A stretch of DNA of 45,047 nt from assembly GCA_016781505.1 (NCBI GenBank), contig JADDQF010000072.1:1-45047 (forward strand), written 5' to 3'. Made by a program: the position numbers and the translations under genes. Positions 16,048 to 25,079 of this stretch are shown piece after piece; position 1 is the first letter of the stretch; each line of letters starts with the position of its first letter. The notes below the pieces were generated by a model. That model did not search any database, was not told the DNA's origin, and saw only the letters and a program-made list of their open reading frames with translations. The stretch is from a bacterium (GTDB taxonomy: Bacteria; Chloroflexota; Chloroflexia; Chloroflexales; Kallotenuaceae).

Positions 16048-18126
16048 CTAGCGCCGTGTCAGATTAAGCTTGTAGGCGGCGCGCTCGGTTGTGTAGGGCG
16101 TCGTCGCCATCACAATTACGGTGGCCTGTTCATCGGGGCCAATACGGTATTCGCCGCGGCGCTGAGCGTCGAGCTTCAGCGGCTCGACCGAGATCGTCGG
16201 CCCGTTGGCACGCACTAAGCGGACTTGCCACAGCTGATCAAGCTGATTGTTTGTGCGCACAAAGCCCTGAGCATCCCAACCTCCGTCGGCCATTTCCGCA
16301 CCCTCGTTCAACCCGATCTCCGGAATGCGGATGGTATCAAGCGCCATGCCGGAGCGGTTGGTGCCCTGGTCGTTAACCACGGAAAACCGTAACAGGATCT
16401 GTTTGCCGGCGTACGGCGTCAGGTCGATCTGCTCGTCGAGCCAGGCCGGCAAGTCGCTGCTTGCTTGCTCACCCAAAAGTGACGCTTCAACTCCACTCTG
16501 CCCGGTGTACCCATGGCCGAAGTTGGCATCCTGTGGATTGTCGGCGGTGGTGTACCTGCCTGGAAGCGTGGTCCAATGCCGGCCTTCATCCGTTGAAACG
16601 GTTACAAAACCGTAATCCCAACCCTGTTCAAGATCAAACCACAGCCGGAATTGCAGTGTTGCACTGGACACGCCGCGCAAATCAACCGTCCGGGTCAGAG
16701 TCATGTGGGTATTATCGCCGCGGTTGCTCCACCACATGGCACGACCCTCGGGCTGAGCCGCAACGACGGCTATTGTATCACTTCCATCGAAGCGCAAAAC
16801 ACGTTCTTGTGAACTGGCAGGCACCGTCCAATAATCCGCGCCGAATTGGGCAACCGTGTCGGCGGTGGCCGGCGCGAGCGAAACCGGCTGTACAGGTTCG
16901 GGCAGCTGGCGGTATGCGTAGCGCCCCCCCTCAAGCCGGGGATCGTTCAGCAGGTTGGCGACCGACCAATCCGCATACAGCTCGGCGAAGTCGGCGAGCG
17001 CGGGATGGCGCTGGCGAGCGATGTCGGCAAAGATGTTGAGCTGGCGGCCGGCGCCCGCTTTGATTAAGCGCCGCAAAGCGGCCGGATCGCCGTAATGTTG
17101 GTAGAAGTAGGACATGAACAGATACGAGGCGCCGTAATTTTGGATCGACTCCTGCGGTGTGTTGCCCCAATCGGTTAGCTGGAGGTCCGGATTAACCAAA
17201 AAGGCGAACGGTCCGCCCGTTGGATCGTCAACAAAGCCGTTCAGCTCCTGGGCCAGCTGCGACAAGCCCTCATTCAGCCAGGTGGTGGTCCGCTGTGTCT
17301 CGTTCCACTGAATCATATGCTGAAATTCATGCGCCAGGGTACTGCCATACGCGTCGGTGCCAGGCGGCGCGCTATCGAGATTGATGTAGAACATTTCCCG
17401 CTCGTTGGAAAAGCGGCTGACGCTTCGGGGCAGCTCATCGTTGACCGAGAAGAAACCGCCAATCCCCGCAATCCGCGCATTCAGGATCGTTAGCCGCGGA
17501 TCGCCGTCAATGCCGGGCTGCCATTCTGAGCCAAACAGCTCGCGCGTGCGCGGATACGTGGCGTCGTTGAAGGCCCGCGACGAACGCTCAAGCTCGGCCA
17601 TATCGACATCCAAGCCATCCTGCAGGTAAATCAGAACATGTTCCAACATCAACACCAACGTCGCATTGACGGTGTAATTACGTTCGGGGTCGTCGATGGC
17701 CGCGCCGGGATTGGTTATTGTAAAGAGCTGCTTGTCGCCCACCCGCACCTGGAGTGGTGCCGTATGGACGATCCGCTGCTTGCTTGCAACTCGCCCAAAC
17801 TGGTATGCCAGCTCAATCGGGTCACGCGGCGGAAGTGGAACGGCGTCGAGCGAGGCTATGCTGGCGAGTGGTTGATTGTTGCCGCTTGGCGTGGGCAGGG
17901 GTGATGGTACTGCCGCCACGGCGGTGGAAGGGCTTGGAGCAGCTGAAGGTGTCGGGGCAGGAGCTGCGATTGTTGTCGCCGGTGCCGTGGACGCCGATGA
18001 ACGTGTTTGGCCCAGCGCCGGCGTTTCCGTTACGGGGATTGTGCCAGGTATATGCTGGCATCCCAATACCAGGATGCTTACCACAAGCAGCAGCGCACTG
18101 CGGATCAAAGGCTGGCTGGTCGGCAT
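16048..18126 (-). CDS. Secreted lipoprotein metalloprotease, M6 (immune inhibitor A)-like
   Basis: The product is 692 aa. An N-terminal signal ends in a lipobox LVLGC with C23, so it is anchored outside the membrane. A Pro/Ala/Thr/Ser-rich linker (about 35-90) follows. The catalytic HEFQH lies at 266-270, and the NEG at 285-287 supplies a likely third ligand, giving an HExxH metalloprotease resembling M6/immune inhibitor A. The C-terminal 300 residues are beta-rich, with MAM/jelly-roll-like repeats. The start at 18126 is chosen because a good promoter (18165-18193) would begin transcription near 18158, downstream of the alternative ATG at 18186. Substrate unknown. Confidence 0.78.
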   Translation of the reverse strand: MPTSQPLIRSALLLVVSILVLGCQHIPGTIPVTETPALGQTRSSASTAPATTIAAPAPTPSAAPSPSTAVAAVPSPLPTPSGNNQPLASIASLDAVPLPPRDPIELAYQFGRVASKQRIVHTAPLQVRVGDKQLFTITNPGAAIDDPERNYTVNATLVLMLEHVLIYLQDGLDVDMAELERSSRAFNDATYPRTRELFGSEWQPGIDGDPRLTILNARIAGIGGFFSVNDELPRSVSRFSNEREMFYINLDSAPPGTDAYGSTLAHEFQHMIQWNETQRTTTWLNEGLSQLAQELNGFVDDPTGGPFAFLVNPDLQLTDWGNTPQESIQNYGASYLFMSYFYQHYGDPAALRRLIKAGAGRQLNIFADIARQRHPALADFAELYADWSVANLLNDPRLEGGRYAYRQLPEPVQPVSLAPATADTVAQFGADYWTVPASSQERVLRFDGSDTIAVVAAQPEGRAMWWSNRGDNTHMTLTRTVDLRGVSSATLQFRLWFDLEQGWDYGFVTVSTDEGRHWTTLPGRYTTADNPQDANFGHGYTGQSGVEASLLGEQASSDLPAWLDEQIDLTPYAGKQILLRFSVVNDQGTNRSGMALDTIRIPEIGLNEGAEMADGGWDAQGFVRTNNQLDQLWQVRLVRANGPTISVEPLKLDAQRRGEYRIGPDEQATVIVMATTPYTTERAAYKLNLTRR

Positions 18127-18164
18127 CGAGAACACGCGAACCCTTTCGGTAGCCGGGCGCACGT

Positions 18165-18193
18165 ATTGTACGAGGATGTGTAGCATGTGGCAA
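18165..18193 (-). promoter_or_regulatory. Promoter of the lipoprotein metalloprotease
   Basis: On the minus strand: TTGCCA (18193-18188), 17-nt spacer, TACAAT (18170-18165). The same hexamers and spacing occur upstream of mgtE. The start of transcription is predicted near 18158, 32 nt before the start codon at 18126. Confidence 0.7.
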
Positions 18194-18213
18194 GGCGGGC
18201 GAGCCGAGGTATG

Positions 18214-20211
18214 CTAGATCTGATTTTTCAGCTCCTCGGCGGCCTTGCGCGTCATGCCCGGCACCGCCGCCAGCTCTTCAAGCGACGCTTGGCGAATGCC
18301 GTCAAGCGACCCAAACTGTTTCAGCAGTGCTTGCTTGCGTTTGGGCCCAATGCCGGGAATCTCCACCAGCGGCGACACAAAGGTGTTTTTGTCACGTAGT
18401 TTTCGATGGTAGGTGATCGCAAAGCGATGCGCTTCCTCGTCGATCTGTTGTACCAGATGAAGGGCGGGCGAGTTTCGCGGCAAAACAATCGGCTCGGGCG
18501 CATGGGGCAGCTGCAGATCGAAGCGATCCCGGTTCGGGCCTTTGGTCGCTCCGACCACCGGAATATGGCCAAAGGACAGCTCATCCAGCACTGCTTTGAC
18601 CGCGTTAACTTGCGGCTTGCCGCCGTCGATGATCAGCAGATCGGGCAAGTCAGCCCAGCGCTCGTCGATCTCCTGTCCGTCTGCTCCGCTGGGCGCGCCA
18701 ACATCGGACGGGTCGGGACCGTCAGCCAGATCTGCCGGTGGTTGGTCGGCGTCGGTTGCATGATTGATTTCGACGATCTCGCCCTGCGCCTGCTGCGCCC
18801 GGCGGAAACGCCGCCGCAGCACCTCCTGCAGTGAAGCGACATCATTCGCGCCCGCTACGGTTTTGATCTTGAAGCGCCGATATTCACTCTTTTTTGGCTC
18901 ACCGCCGTTGAACACTACCATCGATCCGACCGAGTTAGTGCCCTGGGTGTTTGAAATGTCAAAGCACTCGATGCGCCGGGGCAAGCCCGGCAGGTCCAAT
19001 ACATCGCGGAGCTCAGTGAGTGCCCCTATCGCGCGCTGGGAAGAGTTGAGCCATTGGAGCCGCACTTCTTCCAGCTTCTGGGCGGCATTTTTGGCCGCCA
19101 GGTCGAGCAGCTGACGCGTTTCGCCACGGCGCGGCACATTGAGCGATACCCGGTGGCCGCCTTTTTGTTCCAGCCAGCGCTCGATGATCTCGGCCTCCTC
19201 GGGATGCTCCGCCAACACAATGTTGTTGGGAATCGACGCAGCCGAGTCGTAGAACTGCGTCAAGAACTGCCCAATCAGCTCTTGGTCGGCGGTATCCTCG
19301 GTGCCTTCCATGGTAAATGGCTCGGCGCCGATCAGCTTGCCGCCGCGCACAAAGAAAATCTGCACAACCGCCGAGCCATCTTCGCGGGCAAAGGCGATCA
19401 CGTCCTGGTCGGTTGAAGCTGTTTTGAGCACTTTTTGCCGTTCCAGCACGGTTTCAAGCGCCTCGACCTGATCGCGAAGGTAGGCCGCCCGCTCAAACTC
19501 CATCTCGTCTGCCGCTGCAAACATTTTTTTACGCAGGTCACGAATGATCTGCTCAGACTTGCCCTCCAAAAAAAGGCAGGCGTCGCCGATCGCCCTGCGA
19601 TATTCGTCGTTTGAGGTTAGATCGGGCACGCACGGCCCCAAACAGCGCCGAATATCGTAGTACATGCAGGGCTTGCCCAGCTTGCGATGCCGATCAAACT
19701 TCACATCGGAGCAATCATAAGGTGGCCGGAAGTGAAAAAGCTTGTTGAGCAGCTTGAGCGTCGCGCGGACCGAGCCGGCCGAGGCGAACGGGCCGAAGTA
19801 GCGTGCGCCATCGTCGACCACTTTGCGGGTGGTAAAGATGCGCGGCCACGTTTCATGCGCGGTGATCTTGATATACGGGTAGCTCTTGTCGTCCTTGAGC
19901 AGCACATTGTACTTGGGCCGGTGCTGCTTGATCAGGTTCATCTCCAAAACCAGTGCTTCAAGCTCGCTGGAGGTGAGCACATAATCGAAGTCCGCGATCA
20001 ACGACACCAGCCGCCGCGTCTTCCCGTTCAGGCCTTTTGGTGCGCCAAAGTAGGAGCGCATGCGGTCACGCAGCGCTTTGGACTTGCCGACGTACAAAAT
20101 TTTGCCGGCAACATCCTTCCACAGGTACACGCCGGGCGATAGTGGGACATTTTTGAGCCGTTCCTCGAACGCTTCCGGATCTTTGATTGCCGTGTAGTCT
20201 AGGTTTGGCAT
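18214..20211 (-). CDS. uvrC: UvrABC excinuclease subunit C
   Basis: The product (665 aa) makes both cuts in nucleotide excision repair. The GIY-YIG nuclease domain is at about 25-100 (PGVYLWKD, YVGKSK), the UvrB-binding UVR motif at about 210-245, the RNase H-like 3' endonuclease domain at 380-600, and tandem helix-hairpin-helix motifs at 610-665. An Asp/Pro/Gly-rich insert of about 45 residues lies near 505-550, just before LPDLLIIDGG, longer than usual; it may be a flexible loop. It has its own promoter at 20317-20345. Confidence 0.96.
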   Translation of the reverse strand: MPNLDYTAIKDPEAFEERLKNVPLSPGVYLWKDVAGKILYVGKSKALRDRMRSYFGAPKGLNGKTRRLVSLIADFDYVLTSSELEALVLEMNLIKQHRPKYNVLLKDDKSYPYIKITAHETWPRIFTTRKVVDDGARYFGPFASAGSVRATLKLLNKLFHFRPPYDCSDVKFDRHRKLGKPCMYYDIRRCLGPCVPDLTSNDEYRRAIGDACLFLEGKSEQIIRDLRKKMFAAADEMEFERAAYLRDQVEALETVLERQKVLKTASTDQDVIAFAREDGSAVVQIFFVRGGKLIGAEPFTMEGTEDTADQELIGQFLTQFYDSAASIPNNIVLAEHPEEAEIIERWLEQKGGHRVSLNVPRRGETRQLLDLAAKNAAQKLEEVRLQWLNSSQRAIGALTELRDVLDLPGLPRRIECFDISNTQGTNSVGSMVVFNGGEPKKSEYRRFKIKTVAGANDVASLQEVLRRRFRRAQQAQGEIVEINHATDADQPPADLADGPDPSDVGAPSGADGQEIDERWADLPDLLIIDGGKPQVNAVKAVLDELSFGHIPVVGATKGPNRDRFDLQLPHAPEPIVLPRNSPALHLVQQIDEEAHRFAITYHRKLRDKNTFVSPLVEIPGIGPKRKQALLKQFGSLDGIRQASLEELAAVPGMTRKAAEELKNQI

Positions 20212-20316
20212 AACACCTATGGACTACCGCGTGGGTAGGTCCAAACAATAGAAACGATAAGCCGGCGGTGCTTCAAGCTGTGCGCGTACGACTGCACTAC
20301 AGCCGCTGGTAGTGGC

Positions 20317-20345
20317 ATTGTACTCCTGCCTCTTATGTAGCACAA
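20317..20345 (-). promoter_or_regulatory. Promoter of uvrC
   Basis: On the minus strand: TTGTGC (20345-20340), 17-nt spacer, TACAAT (20322-20317). Transcription would begin near 20310, giving a leader of about 100 nt. Confidence 0.6.
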
Positions 20346-20382
20346 GTTTGCGCAGGATTGAGGAGTGGTACACAAAGGCACA

Positions 20383-20397
20383 GAGCAGGAGCTGCTC
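20383..20397 (-). terminator. Possible terminator hairpin after the multi-GAF kinase
   Basis: gagcag (20383-20388) and ctgctc (20392-20397) form a short stem with flanking partial pairing (gcaggc and gcac). On the minus strand only CCTTTG follows, so termination would be weak. The 227-nt gap 20212-20438 otherwise holds the uvrC promoter and nothing else I can name. Confidence 0.3.
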
Positions 20398-20438
20398 CCT
20401 GCCTGCTTTGTGGCGGACCGAAATGTTTGCTGAAGGTG

Positions 20439-23400
20439 CTAGGCGAGGGGAAGCGTGAAGCGAAAAACGGCGCCGCCATCTGGGCCATCCTCGACCCAAA
20501 TTTTGCCGCCGTGAGCGGCTACTGCCAGCTTGCAAAAGGCCAGGCCAAGCCCGGTGCCCTGCCCACGGCCAGTCGGCGCCTGGCCAAAGAGCTCGAAGAT
20601 AACGCTGCGATATGATTCGGGCACGCCCTTGCCTTGATCGGCAACGCCAACCACGACCCAAGCGCCTGGCTCATGGTCCGGCGGCAGCTCGTGGGGAGGT
20701 AGAACATAGCCACTCACCCGGACATTCTGACCACGGGGGCTGAACTTGACGGCGTTATCAACCAGATTTTGCACCACACGCCGCACCAGATCGAGATCGA
20801 CGTTGACTGGCGGCAGGGGCGCGGTGGTGTTGCTGAGCCGAATGTTTCGGTCACCAGCCAGGCGTTCGAGCCGCTCGAAGACCGCCTCCACAATCTCGAA
20901 TAGCTCGACCGGCTGGCGCTGCAGGTCCAGCTTGCGCTGCTCCAGGCGGCGAATATCGAGCAGGGCGTTGACCAGATCCAGCATCTGCTGGCTGCTTGTG
21001 CCGGCAATCTCAAGGATGCGCTGTTGCGCGGCGGTGAGCGGTCCGCTGATCTGTTTCAACAGCAGATCGTTGGAAACGATCATGTTGGTGAGCGGCGCGC
21101 GCAGATCATGCACGATCATGTTGGCCAGGTCTTGCCGCAGCTTTTCGGTTTGACGTTCCGCTGTAACATCACGCACCACGAGCAGCGCAGCGGGCTGCTG
21201 ATTAGTCGGGCTGTGAACCGGGAGCACGCTCCAGGCCAGGTCGCGGGCGACCGGCAGGGCCAGATTAACCTCGCCTTCCCGCCCAGTCCATTCGCCCTGC
21301 GCCACGCGCAAGATCGCGTCGCTGATCGGCCCGAACTGCTCCTGCGCCGCCGGTCCGGGCAAGCGGCGGCCGAGGTCGGAGACAAGCACCCCCTCCAGGC
21401 TGTGGTCGTCTAAGCCAAGCAGTTGTCGTAGGGCGGCGTTGGCGGCGGCGATCCGCCCCTGGGCTGTTGCCATCAGCATGCCTTCAGCGGTTGACGCCAA
21501 GATCGAGGCGAGCCGATCATGCGCGGCGCTGACCTGATCGAAGAGCCGCAGGTTTTCCAGCACGGCGCCGGCTGTTTTGGCATACAGCACAACCATTTCT
21601 CGCTCAGCCACAGCGATGCCAGCCTCAGAGTAGCCGATCCACATGCCGCCCAGCGACAGCTTCGCACCGCGCACCGGCACGATCACCACGCTGCATACGC
21701 CGGCATGGGCGAGTGCCGTGGGAACATGCGCTCCGGACAGCTCAACATACTCTTCGGTAAGGGCGCCCAGGTACTCCATGAGCTCGGTATCGCTGTCGTT
21801 GGGCAGGCTCAACACCATCCGCCGGGGCGAGTCATCGCGGCCCGGTACACTCCAGCCACCACCCAGACCGTTGGTTGTGCCAATCGCACCACTCACGGTC
21901 ATCTGCATGATTTCATCCGTGGACAGCTGGGATGTGGTGACGGCCAGGCTGAGGGCATTCAGCGCGGTCAGCCGGTCCACCGTTTGTTCTTGCTCGTTGG
22001 CTAGTCGCGCATTAACTACCGCGATTGCCGCCTGGTTCGCGACGATTTCCAGCTCGCGCAGGAGCTCCTGTGACAAGGGCGCGCCGCTGCCAACGTGGTC
22101 AAAGTTAATGACGCCTACCAGCATGCCACTGGCGTCGAGCAACACCAGCAGCGTCGAGTTGGTCATACTCGGCGCGAGAGGATGTTGCCCTAAATGGTAA
22201 CTCAACGTACCCAGCTGTCGCGCTCCACGCAGCAGCTCCTGCACCGTGCTGAGTGGGGTCCGCAGCTCGCGCCGCGGCGTGATATACCCGGGATCAAGGC
22301 CGATCTGAGCCGTGGCCTGAACATATTGACGATCAGGCTCGACCAGACCGACAACGACGCGGGGACTGCCGGTCATCTGCTGGATCGTTGCCACAATGTA
22401 CTGGCTCACCTCATGCACATCGTTGGATGAGCGCAGCAAATTGCTGATGGTCACAATGTTGGTGAGCTGCTTGTTGCGGTGCTCCAAATCTGCGACATGC
22501 GCCGCGAGTGCGCTATCGGTGTTGGCGTAAAGCTGAGCATTTTCCAGCGCGATCACCGCTTGTTCGGCGACTGATTGCAGCAGCTGGGCATCTGCCTGCG
22601 TGAACGAGCCATTGCGTTTGTTGCGCAGCTGGATCACGCCCGCTACTTGATGTCTGCCCACGAGCGGAGCACACAGCAAGGAACGTGTGGGCGAGGTCGG
22701 TTGGCGATGATCCAGCTGCGCAGGATGCGCGTCATGCGCAAGATCGTTGGCGATGCAGACCAGGCGCTGCCGCATGGCCTCAGCCGCCAACCGAGTTTCC
22801 TGCGGCAAAGGTGTATATTGATCGGGCTGCCAGGTGAAGCGCACCACAAGCTCGCCGGTCTGCTGATCCTCGATCAGGATGGCTCCATCCTCCACGTCGA
22901 GCGCTGCTTTGAGCTCCTGCATGATCAGCATCGGCACTTCTTGCAGGTCAAGCGTTGCGCTGATGGTCCGTCCAATGCGGTTGATCAGTGACAATTGGCT
23001 GGCTTGCTGCTGGACTTGTTTGTACAGCTGTGCATTGGCCACTGCCGCCGCGGCTTGGGCAGCCACCGATGCCATCACATGCAGATCTGTCTCGGTGTAG
23101 CGGAGCTGCGGCCTATAGATGCTGGCTACCATAACGCCGAGCACACAATCGTGGTGACTGAGCGGTACGCCCATCCAAGCAGAGCTGTACTCAAGTTGAG
23201 GCGGGGTAAAAGGTTGAATGCCCCGTTTTGCGCACTCTTCAAGATAGTTGTCGGTCACGATCGGCGCGCCCGAGCGAATGATCTGGCCCGTCAAGCCGGT
23301 GTCGATGGCCCAGCGGTGGGTGGGCTGTAAGGTGCTATGGTGCGTCGCAAGGTAGGCAAAGCCCAGATCACCCACCTCTTGGTCGATCAGGGCGATATAA

Positions 23401-23933
23401 AATTCATCCGCCACGATCAGTTCGCGCACCACGATCGCCAAATTTGGCAGCAGCTGCTCCAAGTGGAGCGTCGTCGAGAGCATCTGGCCAATCTTGTTCA
23501 TCATGGCGAGCTCGCGACTTGCGCTTGCTTGCGCGGCCTGCCGTTCCAACAGCGCGAGGGCAATACCGGCGTGCTCGACGACTTCGGACGCGCCGGCAAT
23601 ATGCTGCGGCGACTGCAATGCCACCCAGCCCCGGAGCTCGCCTAGCACCAACATCGGCAAATAGGAGATATTGCCACCTTCTGTCGTTTGCCTGGCCATC
23701 AATTGCAGCCACTCACCACCAGCTGGCATACGGAGCGTCGGCTGATTGTTGAACAACGATTGGGTAACGCCATCCGCCTGCCACATCAGTTGCATGACGT
23801 GTGCTTGGGTTAGCTCGACGAGGTGCGCTTGCAGCGCTGCAACGAGTTCGGAACGGCTCCCTGCCCGATTAAACATCGCGATTGCACGGGCAAAGCCGTC
23901 CTTGGCGCCATGTTCGGAAGGAGGGTGACTCAT
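20439..23933 (-). CDS. Histidine kinase with multiple GAF domains and a PAS domain
   Basis: The product is 1164 aa and soluble, with no clear membrane helix. In order: a divergent GAF-like region (about 10-140), GAF repeats near 145-305, 320-470, 490-640 and 660-810, a PAS domain near 825-925, HisKA with H942 in IVHDLRAPLTN, and HATPase_c with the N box near 1053-1062, DQGKG and GTGLGL. It should sense small ligands or redox state in the cytoplasm and pass a phosphoryl group to a response regulator, none of which is nearby. It has a strong promoter at 23972-24000. Confidence 0.88.
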   Translation of the reverse strand: MSHPPSEHGAKDGFARAIAMFNRAGSRSELVAALQAHLVELTQAHVMQLMWQADGVTQSLFNNQPTLRMPAGGEWLQLMARQTTEGGNISYLPMLVLGELRGWVALQSPQHIAGASEVVEHAGIALALLERQAAQASASRELAMMNKIGQMLSTTLHLEQLLPNLAIVVRELIVADEFYIALIDQEVGDLGFAYLATHHSTLQPTHRWAIDTGLTGQIIRSGAPIVTDNYLEECAKRGIQPFTPPQLEYSSAWMGVPLSHHDCVLGVMVASIYRPQLRYTETDLHVMASVAAQAAAAVANAQLYKQVQQQASQLSLINRIGRTISATLDLQEVPMLIMQELKAALDVEDGAILIEDQQTGELVVRFTWQPDQYTPLPQETRLAAEAMRQRLVCIANDLAHDAHPAQLDHRQPTSPTRSLLCAPLVGRHQVAGVIQLRNKRNGSFTQADAQLLQSVAEQAVIALENAQLYANTDSALAAHVADLEHRNKQLTNIVTISNLLRSSNDVHEVSQYIVATIQQMTGSPRVVVGLVEPDRQYVQATAQIGLDPGYITPRRELRTPLSTVQELLRGARQLGTLSYHLGQHPLAPSMTNSTLLVLLDASGMLVGVINFDHVGSGAPLSQELLRELEIVANQAAIAVVNARLANEQEQTVDRLTALNALSLAVTTSQLSTDEIMQMTVSGAIGTTNGLGGGWSVPGRDDSPRRMVLSLPNDSDTELMEYLGALTEEYVELSGAHVPTALAHAGVCSVVIVPVRGAKLSLGGMWIGYSEAGIAVAEREMVVLYAKTAGAVLENLRLFDQVSAAHDRLASILASTAEGMLMATAQGRIAAANAALRQLLGLDDHSLEGVLVSDLGRRLPGPAAQEQFGPISDAILRVAQGEWTGREGEVNLALPVARDLAWSVLPVHSPTNQQPAALLVVRDVTAERQTEKLRQDLANMIVHDLRAPLTNMIVSNDLLLKQISGPLTAAQQRILEIAGTSSQQMLDLVNALLDIRRLEQRKLDLQRQPVELFEIVEAVFERLERLAGDRNIRLSNTTAPLPPVNVDLDLVRRVVQNLVDNAVKFSPRGQNVRVSGYVLPPHELPPDHEPGAWVVVGVADQGKGVPESYRSVIFELFGQAPTGRGQGTGLGLAFCKLAVAAHGGKIWVEDGPDGGAVFRFTLPLA

Positions 23934-23971
23934 AAGCGGTGCTGGTACCTGAAGTGCGGAGATACGTCAGC

Positions 23972-24000
23972 ATTATACGGTATTGCCCTCTTTGTGACAA
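23972..24000 (-). promoter_or_regulatory. Promoter of the multi-GAF kinase
   Basis: On the minus strand: TTGTCA (24000-23995), 17-nt spacer, TATAAT (23977-23972). This is the same hexamer pair and spacing as the psd promoter. Confidence 0.78.
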
Positions 24001-24070
24001 AATGCCGACCGAAGAAATGATCCAATCATCGCTTACAAGAGCTACCTTGACCATGGCCTAAAGTTGCATT

Positions 24071-24931
24071 TCAGGCAAGCAAGGCTCGGGCGCTTTCGCG
24101 GCTGTCACGGTCGTTCAGGCTCCAATCGAAACGTGCAACCTTGATACGCGGATCATTCGACAGCGCTGCCTGCACGGGAGGCGGCAACCACGGCATGAGC
24201 ACCTGCAACACGCGCCGTCGGTCAGCCCAGCCCACCAGCAAGTTGCTTGCCTGCGGCATTGCGTACGGCCGCGCAAAATCCCCGCCAAACCAGGCCAGAA
24301 TGGGTGATACCACCAGGGTACGTGTTGCGGCTTCCCAACGCACGCCACGCGCTTCGTCGGCTAAAAAACGGCGCGCTGCGGCGTCTAGCTCCGTTTGCAG
24401 GGTAGCGCCAGTGTACGCATAGGGCATGATTGCGGCGCTGCCGCGCGCGGTATTGCAGATGGCCAGATGGACGCGCGGATCGCCAAAGGCCCGCAGAATG
24501 TTGCCGTGAAGCGTATGCAGCGAAACGTTGCGCCGCCCAACGGGATAGGACCGGAGCAAGGCGCTCGGCTGTTCCCGAATAGTGGCGAGTGGATAGGCGA
24601 TAAGCACCTGATGGATGGCGATGGCGTTGAACGCGTTGAGATAAAACGCCAGCTGATCATCCGTGTCAATAAATGTCTCGGGATCAGTGTCGGCCAGCCG
24701 CTGCAAGTAGACCTCCACCAGCCGCCGTACGCGCACCATGTTATGATAGTCGACGGCGCCGTCCTGCACAAACCGGCCGAGCAACGCGGTCCATTCGCTG
24801 TGTTGGAAGCGTCCGGCCGCAACTCCCGCCCGGAGCGGGCCAAGGCGCGGACGACGACCCGCCAGGGCTGCAGTTGCCCAGGCGAAACCTTCGACGACGG
24901 GAATACGTTGTGCCTGGCTCCGTACGCGCAT
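24071..24931 (-). CDS. DUF547-family protein
   Basis: The product is 286 aa. The region from about 45 to 250 matches DUF547: the LAFYLNAFNAIAIHQVL helix, VSLHTLHGNILRAFGDPRVHLAI and a downstream SPILAWFGGDF block. In many family members a conserved Cys-rich stretch follows the DPRVH segment; here it reads AICNTARGSAAIMP, with a single Cys. The family has no firm biochemical function. No signal peptide is clear. A long plus-strand frame over the same DNA (24395-25186) is an antisense shadow. Promoter at 24962-24990. Confidence 0.75.
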   Translation of the reverse strand: MRVRSQAQRIPVVEGFAWATAALAGRRPRLGPLRAGVAAGRFQHSEWTALLGRFVQDGAVDYHNMVRVRRLVEVYLQRLADTDPETFIDTDDQLAFYLNAFNAIAIHQVLIAYPLATIREQPSALLRSYPVGRRNVSLHTLHGNILRAFGDPRVHLAICNTARGSAAIMPYAYTGATLQTELDAAARRFLADEARGVRWEAATRTLVVSPILAWFGGDFARPYAMPQASNLLVGWADRRRVLQVLMPWLPPPVQAALSNDPRIKVARFDWSLNDRDSRESARALLA

Positions 24932-24961
24932 GGTGTATGTGCCTCGTCTTTTGATACAGGT

Positions 24962-24990
24962 ATTGTGGCAAGGGCCGGCTGTGGCGTCAA
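24962..24990 (-). promoter_or_regulatory. Promoter of the DUF547 gene
   Basis: On the minus strand: TTGACG (24990-24985), 17-nt spacer, CACAAT (24967-24962). Transcription would begin near 24955. Confidence 0.5.
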
Positions 24991-25079
24991 GTGGACGGTG
25001 TTAGGAGCGAGTCGGTTGATGTCGATACATGGCGCGGAGCAAACAGCTACAATACGTGTCTGTGTAGGTGAGGATAACG

